A stretch of 8,875 bases of DNA from Methanothrix sp. (GCA_011391755.1 JAABPZ010000047.1:1-8875); one strand, 5' to 3'; counted from the stretch's first letter, positions 1 through 7,601 are shown. Notes: a model not told the origin generated them from the letters alone. Made by a program: numbers and translations.

Positions 1-2
1 AA

Positions 3-341
3 TTTCTAAAAACAATTAGAGAGAAGAACCCACTTAGTAAGATCGCGATCCTTTGTGATAATTTTACATCCCATAGGGCACATTACACAATTCAATGTGC
101 AAGAGAGCATGATATAACTTTAATTTTTCTTCCAAAATATTCTCCTGATTTGAATCCAATCGAATTCATCTGGAAAAGCATTAAGCGTGTAATATCCAGG
201 AACTTCGTCCATGATATAGATCACATGAGGTCACTGATTCAAGATTCATTTCTCGCAAACGCTTCAAAACTAAGCTTTGCAGGATATTGGATCGAGCGTT
301 TTCTTGGTGGGGCAGATTGGTTTAAAAAGTTAGGTTCTTGA
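3..341 (+). CDS. IS630-type transposase, C-terminal part (5' end outside window)
   Basis: The frame is open from the left edge to the TGA at 339-341, giving 112 visible residues and no believable start, so the gene begins outside the window. It matches the C-terminal half of a DDE (DDE_3) transposase of the IS630/Tc1-mariner group. The visible CDN motif (Asp at residue 19) would supply the second catalytic Asp, and YSPDLNPIEFIW (Glu at residue 54) holds the third acidic residue. The TTG at 150 is an internal Leu codon of this motif and not a start. The first catalytic Asp lies outside. The segment is clearly more AT-rich than the genes to its right, which fits an acquired element. Whether the element is intact cannot be judged here. 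The right end probably lies within the few dozen bases after the stop, but no inverted repeat can be matched without the left end. Confidence 0.9.
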   Translation, partial: FLKTIREKNPLSKIAILCDNFTSHRAHYTIQCAREHDITLIFLPKYSPDLNPIEFIWKSIKRVISRNFVHDIDHMRSLIQDSFLANASKLSFAGYWIERFLGGADWFKKLGS

Positions 342-379
342 CTATAGTACAGCGAGGCCGAAGTAAACCAATGCTACGA

Positions 380-403
380 CTTCGCGGCTTCGCGCCTTCG
401 CGT
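380..403. repeat. Three tandem CTTCGCGN octamers
   Basis: CTTCGCGG, CTTCGCGC and CTTCGCGT follow each other directly at 380-387, 388-395 and 396-403. They lie in the non-coding gap between the transposase and the 3' end of the MetE-like gene. The middle unit plus one base (CTTCGCGCC, 388-396) has an exact reverse complement at 434-442, so a 9-bp stem with a 37-base loop is possible. This looks like an intergenic repeat or the edge of a small mobile element. Its function is unknown. Confidence 0.6.
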
Positions 404-441
404 GAAACCGGACCCTGTTGAATCCTGCTTTAAGGCGCGAA

Positions 442-457
442 GAACGGTTAGCCGTTC
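442..457 (-). terminator. Possible terminator hairpin of the thrC/MetE-like operon
   Basis: GAACGG-TTAG-CCGTTC is a perfect 6-bp stem with a 4-base loop, about 35 bases beyond the stop codon of the minus-strand MetE-like gene. Read on the minus strand it is followed only by a weak pyrimidine run (TTCTTCGCG), so a terminator role is plausible but not strong. It could also be part of the adjoining repeat structure. Confidence 0.3.
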
Positions 458-491
458 ACAAAGGCACATTATCCCCTCACAATCATGGCTT

Positions 492-1472
492 TTATTGGGC
501 GCCGTCCCGTCGGAAAGATCTCACTGCTGCGGCGCAATTCTTGAGAAGCCTGCCCGCCATATCTTGACTGGGCCAGGAACCCAGACCGCAGTCGGGACCT
601 GTCACCCTCAGCCTATCTCCAAATTGAGCATAGGCTTTGTCCAGCCTTTTCCTCATGACCTGGGGCGATTCCAATTCCAGTATCTCCCTTTCCAGCCTTG
701 GCATATCTTGCCAGAGATTGATGCCGAGCTGTTCGTTCAAGCGGGCGGACATGGACAAAATATCAGTGCGTGCAATGCCTGCGCGAAGATAACTGTCCGT
801 CTCCTCCAGGACCCTCTTGTCGATCAATTGCAGATAGTCAGGATGCGCCGCCGACTCAATGCCCACGATGCTTATGCCGGGAACGCGAGCACAGGCCTCG
901 GCATAAAGTGGCGAATGCAGATGTACTTCACAGTCCCTGCCCAGACAGGGCACGCTCGCGATCTGCAGGGCATCAAGGATCTCATCCTCTGAAAAAACGA
1001 TGTTGGAGTTTAAACCCAGGCTCGGCTCGTCCAAAGACGCCACAGACATCTTTCCTTCCTCCAATGCCAGAGAGAGGAACCTGGATACGCTCTTTGCCAG
1101 GGTTTTGAGAATATCAGGATAATGGGTGGCCCCGAAGACGGAGATATAAAGCTCCACCGGCCCGGTGACGCAGACGCGCAAATCCCCGCCGGCCGCCACC
1201 GCCTCCAGTTCCATGATCCTGGCATGCTCTTTCTTGATCAGGTAGGGGCTCTCCGCAAAGGCCGGATTCTCGATGCAGTCCATGAACATGCTGATCATAT
1301 CTCTAAACTGGGGATAGGTGGGAACCTCTACGCCGGCACAGCTCTTTTGAGCCAGAACATCGCGCACCATTTCTAGATACTGATCGCGAGAGAGGCTTTG
1401 CAGCCTGACTCCTTTGGGCAGAGGAAAGCTGCCAATATCATCGAAGAATAAGCCCTCAATTTGCCGCGCCAT
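492..1472 (-). CDS. Stand-alone core-MetE-type (cobalamin-independent methionine synthase C-terminal domain) methyltransferase
   Basis: The 326-residue protein matches the C-terminal catalytic barrel of MetE alone, as in archaeal core-MetE proteins. The strand starts with the DDIGSFPLP motif (residues 11-19), typical of the beginning of this domain. DEPSLG (148-153) matches the conserved DEP motif, and VTGPDCGLGSW (290-300) holds the last zinc ligand, Cys295. The likely zinc site is His184, His186, Glu206 and Cys295. The second position is His (HLH) where MetE normally has Cys (HxC). The start at 1472 is supported by a GAGGTGAT Shine-Dalgarno site 6 bases upstream that overlaps the thrC stop. 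Known archaeal core-MetE enzymes methylate homocysteine from a methyl-corrinoid and not from folate. This protein probably does the same, but the exact methyl donor and acceptor are inferred. It lies 13 bases behind threonine synthase, and both fit the aspartate/homoserine amino-acid family. Confidence 0.85.
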   Translation of the reverse strand: MARQIEGLFFDDIGSFPLPKGVRLQSLSRDQYLEMVRDVLAQKSCAGVEVPTYPQFRDMISMFMDCIENPAFAESPYLIKKEHARIMELEAVAAGGDLRVCVTGPVELYISVFGATHYPDILKTLAKSVSRFLSLALEEGKMSVASLDEPSLGLNSNIVFSEDEILDALQIASVPCLGRDCEVHLHSPLYAEACARVPGISIVGIESAAHPDYLQLIDKRVLEETDSYLRAGIARTDILSMSARLNEQLGINLWQDMPRLEREILELESPQVMRKRLDKAYAQFGDRLRVTGPDCGLGSWPSQDMAGRLLKNCAAAVRSFRRDGAQ

Positions 1473-1478
1473 TCCTTT

Positions 1479-1486
1479 ATCACCTC
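1479..1486 (-). promoter_or_regulatory. Shine-Dalgarno site of the MetE-like gene, overlapping the thrC stop
   Basis: On the minus strand GAGGTGAT, a long complement to the archaeal 16S 3' end, begins at the last base of the thrC TAG codon and sits 6 bases before the ATG of the MetE-like gene. It fixes that start and argues for translation from a shared thrC transcript. Confidence 0.75.
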
Positions 1487-2832
1487 TAAAGAAAGCGCCT
1501 CAGGTAATCCTTTAAAGAGGAGTACTGTCCATCCATCATCTCGAAATTCTCCTCCAGCTCATCCAGCCTGGCCATGGCCACAGGCAAAGGCGGATTTATG
1601 CCGGTGGCTCGCACGATCTCCTCTGGGAACTTGGCCGGGTCGGCCGTCTCCAGGGAGACGCAGGGACTCGCGTCCCCGCATTCCTGCAAGTACTTCATGA
1701 GCCCGGCCCATGCAACGGCTCCGTGCGGCTCCAGAAGGACCTTGTACTGGCTGTATGCCTCTTTGATGGTCTGGCGGGTCTCCTCGTCCGTGATGGAGAC
1801 GGCATAGATATCCTTTCGCATTGCTGCTAGATCCGGTTGCAGGCTTACCTGTCCGGTCTCATCCATCTGACCGCCGTAAAGGTTGAAGAGGCGAGCGAGG
1901 TTACTGGGGTGGCCCACATTCATGGCATTGGAGACGCAGTTCTTGCTGGGCCGGATGGGCTCGTAGATGCCGGTATTCATGAAGCTGGGGAACTCATCGT
2001 TTTCATTGGTTGCCACCACGAACTTTTGCACAGGAAGCCCCATCTTCATGGCCAAAAGGCCGCCCATGAGGTCTCCGAAGTTACCGCTGGGCACCGAGAA
2101 GACAATCTCCTCGCCCCGTGGGGCGACTCGCGAGTGAGCATAGAAGTAATAGACGGCCTGGGGCAGCAGTCTGCCGATGTTAATGGAATTGGCCGAAGAG
2201 AGATTGAGAGCAGACAGATCGGCATCGGCAAAGGCCTGCTTGACCAGAGCCTGGCAGTCATCAAACTTACCATTTACGGCGAGCGGGAATATATTTTTGC
2301 CCAGGGTGGTCATCTGGCGACGCTGCCTCTGTGTTACCTCCTTCTCCGGGAATAATACAACCACCAATACGTTATCCAGACCATAGAAGGCATGAGCCAC
2401 AGCAGAGCCCGTGTCTCCCGAGGTGGCGGTGAGGATGAGTATGCTTCTGCCTTCCTGCTTTAAGAAGTACTGGATCAGCCGGCCCATGGCCCGGGCGGCA
2501 TAGTCCTTGAAAGAGCAGGTGGGGCCGCGGTCCAGCCGCATTACATACTTTTCGTCATAGACCCGTTCCACAGGAACATCGTAATTGTAGGCGTCTTCCA
2601 GCATTGCCAAGAGGTCGGAGTCGGAGACCAGATCGCCCAAATAAGGCTTGATGACCTCGTAGGCGATTTCTGGATAGCTCATCTTGGAAAATTGCTCTAT
2701 CCTAATTTGAGGAATCTGCTCAGGCATATAGAGCCCTTTGTCCGGGGCCTGGCCCATCAAGAGCGCCGTTTTAAAGTCCACACTCTCGGTTTGGCCGTTG
2801 GTGCTGAAGAATTTGATCAGAGACATGGTCAT
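1486..2832 (-). CDS. thrC: Threonine synthase (PLP-dependent, E. coli/yeast-type)
   Basis: It converts O-phospho-L-homoserine to L-threonine plus phosphate in the cytoplasm. At 448 residues it has the length of the class that keeps an N-terminal domain: FFSTNG (8-13) and APDKGLYMPE (29-38) are its hallmark start. The PLP Schiff-base lysine is Lys109 in RGPTCSFKD. TATSGDTGSA (135-144) and SVPSGNFGD (246-254) are the cofactor and phosphate-binding loops. No key residue seems missing. Two ATGs lie at 2832 and 2826; family alignments usually begin near the second (MSLIKFF). No Shine-Dalgarno site precedes either one. A TTAAAG-like element about 25 bases upstream of 2832 would suit a leaderless mRNA. 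The gene leads an apparent operon with the MetE-like methyltransferase, and it is divergent from hdrED. Confidence 0.97.
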   Translation of the reverse strand: MTMSLIKFFSTNGQTESVDFKTALLMGQAPDKGLYMPEQIPQIRIEQFSKMSYPEIAYEVIKPYLGDLVSDSDLLAMLEDAYNYDVPVERVYDEKYVMRLDRGPTCSFKDYAARAMGRLIQYFLKQEGRSILILTATSGDTGSAVAHAFYGLDNVLVVVLFPEKEVTQRQRRQMTTLGKNIFPLAVNGKFDDCQALVKQAFADADLSALNLSSANSINIGRLLPQAVYYFYAHSRVAPRGEEIVFSVPSGNFGDLMGGLLAMKMGLPVQKFVVATNENDEFPSFMNTGIYEPIRPSKNCVSNAMNVGHPSNLARLFNLYGGQMDETGQVSLQPDLAAMRKDIYAVSITDEETRQTIKEAYSQYKVLLEPHGAVAWAGLMKYLQECGDASPCVSLETADPAKFPEEIVRATGINPPLPVAMARLDELEENFEMMDGQYSSLKDYLRRFL

Positions 2833-2853
2833 AAGAAATAGGGTGAAGCTGAT

Positions 2854-2860
2854 CTTTAAG
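2854..2860 (-). promoter_or_regulatory. Candidate TATA element for thrC
   Basis: On the minus strand CTTAAAG is centred about 25 bases before the ATG at 2832, the spacing expected for a leaderless archaeal transcript. This would explain the missing Shine-Dalgarno site. A second candidate, AATATAAGG, lies near 2886-2894 and would give a leader of about 30 bases. Sequence alone does not decide between them. Confidence 0.3.
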
Positions 2861-3066
2861 GCTTTTCCATGACAAGACCGAAATCCTTATATTCGATTAT
2901 TGTCTATGATTGGTTCGTCTAATATCGAAAAAATTAGACTGCATTGCAGACCTAAAAATCCCATTAATCGGGAGGAAGCCTTGTTCAGATTCGAAGCAGA
3001 CTACTTGTTTGAAGATGCCGCAGGCATCGGCACAGGCATGAGACCGGCGAATTGGGATCTGCCCCA

Positions 3067-3194
3067 GGGCCCGGAACCCGGACCCCAGTGGCCCAAGAAG
3101 AGAAGACCGCAAATCCTCTGAAGCTAAATTGGGCCGATAGGCGACCTTCGCGGTCCCTGGCCCAAAGACGATTAAGAAAGACCAATCTTTTTTT
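3067..3194 (+). ncRNA. Possible structured RNA or attenuator-like element
   Basis: Several stems can be drawn on the plus strand. GGGCCCGG (3067-3074) pairs with CCGGACCC (3078-3085) with one mismatch. TTGGGCC (3129-3135) can pair either with GGCCCAA at 3090-3096 or with the second copy at 3159-3165, so the two 7-bp stems exclude each other. Inside the second stem GACC-TTCGC-GGTC (3143-3155) forms a small hairpin. AAAGA-CCAA-TCTTT followed by more T (3177-3194) resembles a terminator. The order (competing stems, then a terminator-like end) recalls an attenuator or a small terminated RNA. No known RNA family is recognised, and the distance of 200 bases to hdrE leaves its target unclear. Confidence 0.25.
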
Positions 3195-3304
3195 GGCGCT
3201 CATTTTCAGCGATTTACCCATTCTCTTGCGCAAAGCTTTTTTTCCAATCTGATTTCTTACTGACCTTCATCCCATTAAAAGCAATTTCAGGCTGCGGTGA
3301 GGGA

Positions 3305-3313
3305 ATATTTAAG
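3305..3313 (+). promoter_or_regulatory. Candidate hdrED promoter (TATA box)
   Basis: TATTTAAGT lies 82-90 bases before the hdrE ATG and is the best TATA-like match upstream. Transcription would start roughly 25 bases downstream, leaving a leader of about 60 bases that ends with the Shine-Dalgarno site. Another AT-rich stretch (TAAATATAA, 3371-3379) lies too close to the start codon to serve a leadered transcript. Confidence 0.4.
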
Positions 3314-3381
3314 TATTAGTTGTCAGGTAAGTTGGACACAAATGATGGTCGTATCGCCCCGATATAGTGATAAATATAACT

Positions 3382-3387
3382 AGGAGG
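3382..3387 (+). promoter_or_regulatory. Shine-Dalgarno site of hdrE
   Basis: AGGAGG stands 7 bases before the ATG at 3395. It selects this ATG over the out-of-frame ATG five bases earlier (3390). Confidence 0.8.
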
Positions 3388-3394
3388 AAATGAG

Positions 3395-4147
3395 ATGGCG
3401 TTCTACACGTTGGGCCTCACTTTTAATCTTGTGATATTCCTGACAGTTATTGTACTGGCTGTTTGGATATATGGTATATATTTCAACTTTAAGAAATGGG
3501 GCCTCGGATCCACCGGCTACCACGACCAGTTGCGCAATAGCTTCTGGCTCTTCCTTGCCACCTGGATTCACGAGGCATTTAAGGATGGATTATGGGTATT
3601 TTTGAGGACAGTTGTGCTTGATGTCCTTCTTTTGCGAAGGACCCTGGCCAGAAGCCCGGTGCGATGGGTTATGCACATGTCCATGTTCTATGGATTTTTG
3701 ATGCTGGCAGCTATGTCGGGATTTGCGCTATTCCTGGATATAATAGAGCACTTCGACCTGGCTGGTCTCGCCCCTCAGGCGGAAATGGTTAAAGAGTTGC
3801 TGGCTTTGCCTTTTGATATCTTCGGCTACCTGCTTCTCATCGGAGCCACCATTGCCGTATCCAGGAGAATCCTGCTTAAGTTCGTCCGGGATAACACCAG
3901 CGCCTATGACGCATTCTTGATTGGCGCCGTGTTCCTCATCACCATTACCGGATTTTATGCAGAGTGGATGCGCGGCAATTCATTCTTTATCGGAAATGCC
4001 TTTGAATATCCCATCTATGCGCCCCACTTCGCATTGATTCACACCGTTTTGGCAATTGGTCTGTTCGCCTTGATCTTGCCATGGAGCAAATACATCCACG
4101 TCATAGCGACGCCCATGACCCTTCTGGCCAACAGAGGAGGAGAATAA
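3395..4147 (+). CDS. hdrE: Heterodisulfide reductase, cytochrome b membrane subunit HdrE
   Basis: This is the 250-residue membrane subunit of the HdrDE complex. It takes electrons from the membrane pool (methanophenazine in Methanosarcinales) through b-type haem and passes them to HdrD for reduction of CoM-S-S-CoB. Five hydrophobic segments are visible at about 5-30, 92-114, 138-157, 173-190 and 211-229, matching the NarI-like cytochrome fold and the usual length of about 250 residues. Candidate haem-ligand histidines lie in or at the ends of the helices: His94 (VMHMSMFYGF), His216 (ALIHTV) and His235. Which of them bind haem is inferred. The start is fixed by AGGAGG. The hdrD ATG follows the TAA after 2 bases, and the 3' end of hdrE carries its ribosome site, so the subunits are translationally linked. 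hdrE before hdrD is the order known from Methanosarcina. Confidence 0.94.
   Translation: MAFYTLGLTFNLVIFLTVIVLAVWIYGIYFNFKKWGLGSTGYHDQLRNSFWLFLATWIHEAFKDGLWVFLRTVVLDVLLLRRTLARSPVRWVMHMSMFYGFLMLAAMSGFALFLDIIEHFDLAGLAPQAEMVKELLALPFDIFGYLLLIGATIAVSRRILLKFVRDNTSAYDAFLIGAVFLITITGFYAEWMRGNSFFIGNAFEYPIYAPHFALIHTVLAIGLFALILPWSKYIHVIATPMTLLANRGGE
4134..4140 (+). promoter_or_regulatory. Shine-Dalgarno site of hdrD inside the hdrE 3' end
   Basis: GAGGAGG lies within the last codons of hdrE, 9 bases before the ATG at 4150. It sets the hdrD start there. The ATG at 4081, in the same frame, has no ribosome site and would read 23 extra residues of hdrE sequence. Confidence 0.75.
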
Positions 4148-4149
4148 AA

Positions 4150-5520
4150 ATGGCTGATCAAAAAGGCTCCAAGCCCTTAATGACGGGCTATATGTTGTCC
4201 ACCCAACTCATGGAGGTAGATGGCTGCAATAGATGTCAGGAGTGCATGAAGTGGTGCCCGACCTTCGCGGTGAGACCGGACCGGCCCGGAATTACTCCCA
4301 TGTATAAGAACGCAAGGTGGAGAGAGCTCATGGCCAAGAGCGAGAGCCTGCGCGCCAAGATCTTCGGCCCCAAGCCCCTCACCGATGATGAGATGAAGGT
4401 CTTCACCGAAGATACATACAGCTGCACCACCTGCGGCGTCTGCGGCACGGTCTGCGAGGCGGGAATCAAGACCGTAGAACTCTGGGAGGCCATGCGGCCT
4501 AACCTGGTAGCGCGCGGCGACGGACCTGTGGGAAAACAGAATATGTTCCCCAAGCTCGTCAAAGCAGATAGGAATCCCTACATGGCCAAGCAAGAGGATC
4601 GGCTATGCTGGGTTCCGAAGGACATCAAGATACAGGATTCTGGAGAGATAGTGTACTTCGCAGGCTGCACTGCCGCCTACCGCCAGCAAGCGCTGGGAGT
4701 GGCCACGGTCAGGATTCTGGACAATCTTGGCGTGCCCTTCGCGATGCTGGGCAAAGATGAATGGTGCTGTGCTTCCGCCATGGTGAGAACCGGGCAGAGA
4801 GAGATCATGGCCGAGCATGCCGTGCATAATGTCGATGCTCTCAAGGACGCAGGAGCAAAGACTGTGCTCTTTGCCTGTGCCGGCTGCATTAGAAATTCCA
4901 CTGTTGATTGGCCCAAATGGTACGAGGGCTACATCCCTTACAAGAACGTGCCGCTCTCGGTGTTCCTCAGGGATAAGATAAGAAATGGGGAAGTAGAGTA
5001 CAAGATTCCGCTCAACTACAATGTTACATACCATGACCCCTGCCACAATGGTCGGCACCTCATGCATGAGATCGGAAAGGACTGGGCCTTTGAAGCCTCT
5101 CGTGACTGCATCACATCCATTCCTGGTGTGAAGTTCACAGACATGGTGCGCAACAGAGCCCTGCAGAGGTGCTGCGGCGCAGGTGGTGGCGTCAAGGCAG
5201 GCATTCCCGACCTGGCATTGGACATGGCCAAGGCCAGGGTCAAGGACGGAGAAGAGGTTTCCGCGGATATCATGGCATCTACCTGCCCCTTCTGCAGGAG
5301 GAACATCATGGACGGCAGGAATGACGCCAAGTCCAGCATAAAGGTCCTGGATGTTGTAGAGCTCATGGCTGCATCCATGGGCCTGGATACAACCATTCCT
5401 GAGAATCCGTACACCAAGTATCAGGAGCAGGATGTACTGGTTTGCGGCCCGGCAACTTGCAAAATAGAGACCGTCGAGCGCAAGGCGCCCGGCAAGGATC
5501 TGGTGGGCGAGGCGCACTAA
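4150..5520 (+). CDS. hdrD: Heterodisulfide reductase, catalytic iron-sulfur subunit HdrD
   Basis: HdrD carries the active site that reduces CoM-S-S-CoB to the two thiols on the cytoplasmic face of the membrane, the terminal step of respiration in cytochrome-containing methanogens. The 456 residues combine what HdrC and HdrB do in soluble enzymes. Two [4Fe-4S] motifs lie at Cys26/29/32/36 (CNRCQECMKWCP) and Cys92/95/98/102 (CTTCGVCGTVC). Two CCG domains follow: Cys173, Cys206-Cys207, Cys243/Cys246, then Cys298, Cys341-Cys342, Cys379/Cys382. These bind the special non-cubane clusters. All expected cysteines are present, so the enzyme looks functional. The spacing from Cys298 to Cys341 (42 residues between) is a little longer than the usual CCG pattern. 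The tail of about 70 residues after the last CxxC is hydrophilic with no motif. It is co-transcribed with hdrE. Confidence 0.97.
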   Translation: MADQKGSKPLMTGYMLSTQLMEVDGCNRCQECMKWCPTFAVRPDRPGITPMYKNARWRELMAKSESLRAKIFGPKPLTDDEMKVFTEDTYSCTTCGVCGTVCEAGIKTVELWEAMRPNLVARGDGPVGKQNMFPKLVKADRNPYMAKQEDRLCWVPKDIKIQDSGEIVYFAGCTAAYRQQALGVATVRILDNLGVPFAMLGKDEWCCASAMVRTGQREIMAEHAVHNVDALKDAGAKTVLFACAGCIRNSTVDWPKWYEGYIPYKNVPLSVFLRDKIRNGEVEYKIPLNYNVTYHDPCHNGRHLMHEIGKDWAFEASRDCITSIPGVKFTDMVRNRALQRCCGAGGGVKAGIPDLALDMAKARVKDGEEVSADIMASTCPFCRRNIMDGRNDAKSSIKVLDVVELMAASMGLDTTIPENPYTKYQEQDVLVCGPATCKIETVERKAPGKDLVGEAH

Positions 5521-5522
5521 GA

Positions 5523-5551
5523 GAATGCCCGCTGCGGCGGCCATTCTTTTT
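5523..5551 (+). terminator. Terminator after hdrD
   Basis: Just after the hdrD stop, GAATG and CATTC form the base of a stem that continues, after one C/C mismatch, with CCGC/GCGG and a TGC-type loop (5523-5546). Five T follow at once (5547-5551), and the next 25 bases are T-rich. This fits an archaeal oligo-T terminator strengthened by a hairpin and marks the end of the hdrED transcript. Confidence 0.65.
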
Positions 5552-5622
5552 AATATTTTATTTTAAAGATTTTTACGGCTCCGATACTTTTATCATTTTC
5601 GCCGCCCTGGCCTTTGGGCAAG

Positions 5623-6816
5623 ATGTCCCCGCAGACGCGCCCGTTCAGGAACAGCAATCTGTTCTCCAACCACTATCTGGAAAAGCTGGTCAAAGACAGA
5701 CCCGAGTGGCGGGAGACGCAGCCCGAGCAGGCTTTTGTCGCCATCAATGATCTCTACCTGCGTAAATTGCGCGTCCTGGAGAACTACAACGAATCCCAGT
5801 TAGAGGAGAACTTCATCCGCCCGGTGCTGCGCATCCTGGGGCACTACTTCGGAGTGCAGGGAAAAGTAGCTGGAAAGGACCGGACGCCGGACTACGCCTT
5901 CTATCCCGATGAGCCGAGCCGGGAGGAAGCAGAGCAGCATCCCGGCGAGGACTATTACCGGCGCGCCGTAGCTGTGGGCGATGCCAAGTCCTGGAAGATC
6001 CAGTTGGACAAGAGCCGCAAAGGCCAGGGAAGCTTCGAGATGCAGAACCCCAGCTTTCAGATCGATGTTTACCTGCGGGACACGCCGCCCAAGTGGGCGA
6101 TTTTGACATCGGGCCGGCTCTGGCGGCTCTACCACGAGACGACGAGCTACAAGCTTGACTGCTACTATGAGGTGGATCTGCCTGCCCTGCTGGCTGCGGG
6201 CGATATCGAGAATTTCAAGTACTTCTATCTCTTCTTCCGGCGCGAGGCCTTTGGGCAGACGGTGGACGGCGGCTGCTTCCTGGACCGGGTGCGAGAGGAG
6301 AGCGTGGCCTACGCCCAGGAGATTGGCGAGGATCTGTTGGAGAACGTCTACCGGGCTATGAAGATCCTGGCGCAGGGCTTCCTGGCCGAAGCTGCCACCG
6401 GCGCACCGGTGCCCAGCCAGGAGGCCGTGGCCCGTGTGCAGGAGAACAGCATGCGGCTGCTCTACCGAATGCTTTTCATCTTCTATGCGGAGAGCCGCAG
6501 CCTGCTGGACACCAATAACAGGTACTACTATGGGCTTTCCTTACAAAAGCTGAAGTCGGATGTGGCAGAGCGGCTGGACAAGGGCGAGCCGCTGCTCTGT
6601 GTGCGGTACTCTTATTGGGATAACCTGAAAAACCTCTTTTGTCTCATCAACGACGGCATTGAGTCGCGCCGCATAGCCCGAGAGGAGTTTTACATCCCGG
6701 CCTACAACGGCGGACTCTTCGACCCGGCTAAAAATGGATTCCTGGAGAGCGCGCGCATCGAAGACTCATTTCTGGCCAGGGCCATCGACCTGCTGGCGCG
6801 TTCCCAACGCCCGTAG
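5623..6816 (+). CDS. N-terminal fragment of the type IIG restriction enzyme (PD-(D/E)xK nuclease region)
   Basis: This is the first open segment of the decayed gene and the only one long enough to give a sizeable protein (397 residues from the ATG at 5623; a TTG at 5614 would add three). Counting from the TTG, RTPDYAF (Asp93) and VGDAKSW (Asp123-Ala-Lys125) have the spacing of a PD-(D/E)xK nuclease core of the type found at the N-terminus of Eco57I-like enzymes. The rest (about 200-400) is the helical region linking nuclease and methylase, with NGGLFDP typical of the family. It ends at the in-frame TAG at 6814-6816. No clear Shine-Dalgarno site is seen. ATTTTAAAG near 5560-5568 could be a TATA box but overlaps the T-rich tail of the hdrD terminator. 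A nuclease fragment without its methylase would normally be inactive, because these enzymes need the recognition domain. Confidence 0.6.
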   Translation: MSPQTRPFRNSNLFSNHYLEKLVKDRPEWRETQPEQAFVAINDLYLRKLRVLENYNESQLEENFIRPVLRILGHYFGVQGKVAGKDRTPDYAFYPDEPSREEAEQHPGEDYYRRAVAVGDAKSWKIQLDKSRKGQGSFEMQNPSFQIDVYLRDTPPKWAILTSGRLWRLYHETTSYKLDCYYEVDLPALLAAGDIENFKYFYLFFRREAFGQTVDGGCFLDRVREESVAYAQEIGEDLLENVYRAMKILAQGFLAEAATGAPVPSQEAVARVQENSMRLLYRMLFIFYAESRSLLDTNNRYYYGLSLQKLKSDVAERLDKGEPLLCVRYSYWDNLKNLFCLINDGIESRRIAREEFYIPAYNGGLFDPAKNGFLESARIEDSFLARAIDLLARSQRP

Positions 6817-6825
6817 GCGGGATTT

Positions 6826-7601
<776 letters not shown>

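Larger units (their letters stand above)
2833..3394. other. Divergent intergenic region between thrC and hdrE, no supported gene
   Basis: These 562 bases hold short open frames on both strands, but none has a ribosome site, a recognisable motif or coding-like composition. The left part carries TATA-like elements for thrC. The middle (about 3060-3195) is GC-rich and full of short inverted repeats that could form RNA stems. It ends in an A-rich/T-rich hairpin with a run of seven T at 3188-3194. The right part carries the probable hdrE promoter. I looked for tRNA arms, SRP RNA and RNase P RNA signatures and found none. Confidence 0.6.

Noticed and set aside
380..460. CRISPR array
   Set aside because: The octamers are directly adjacent with no spacers, and no cas gene is present.
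3040..3120. Possible tRNA in the GC-rich block
   Set aside because: GGGTTCC-like stretches suggested a T-arm, but the loop does not fit TTCRANY, the stem does not close, and no acceptor or anticodon arm can be drawn.
2900..3233. Short open frames on both strands in the thrC/hdrE gap (73 and 82 codons)
   Set aside because: They have no ribosome site and no recognisable motif, and their composition follows the GC-rich inverted repeats. The starts are TTG- or ATG-like codons without support.
4081..4149. Upstream in-frame ATG (4081) as the hdrD start
   Set aside because: It would overlap hdrE by 67 bases and has no ribosome site. The ATG at 4150 has GAGGAGG at proper spacing and matches the usual length of the family.
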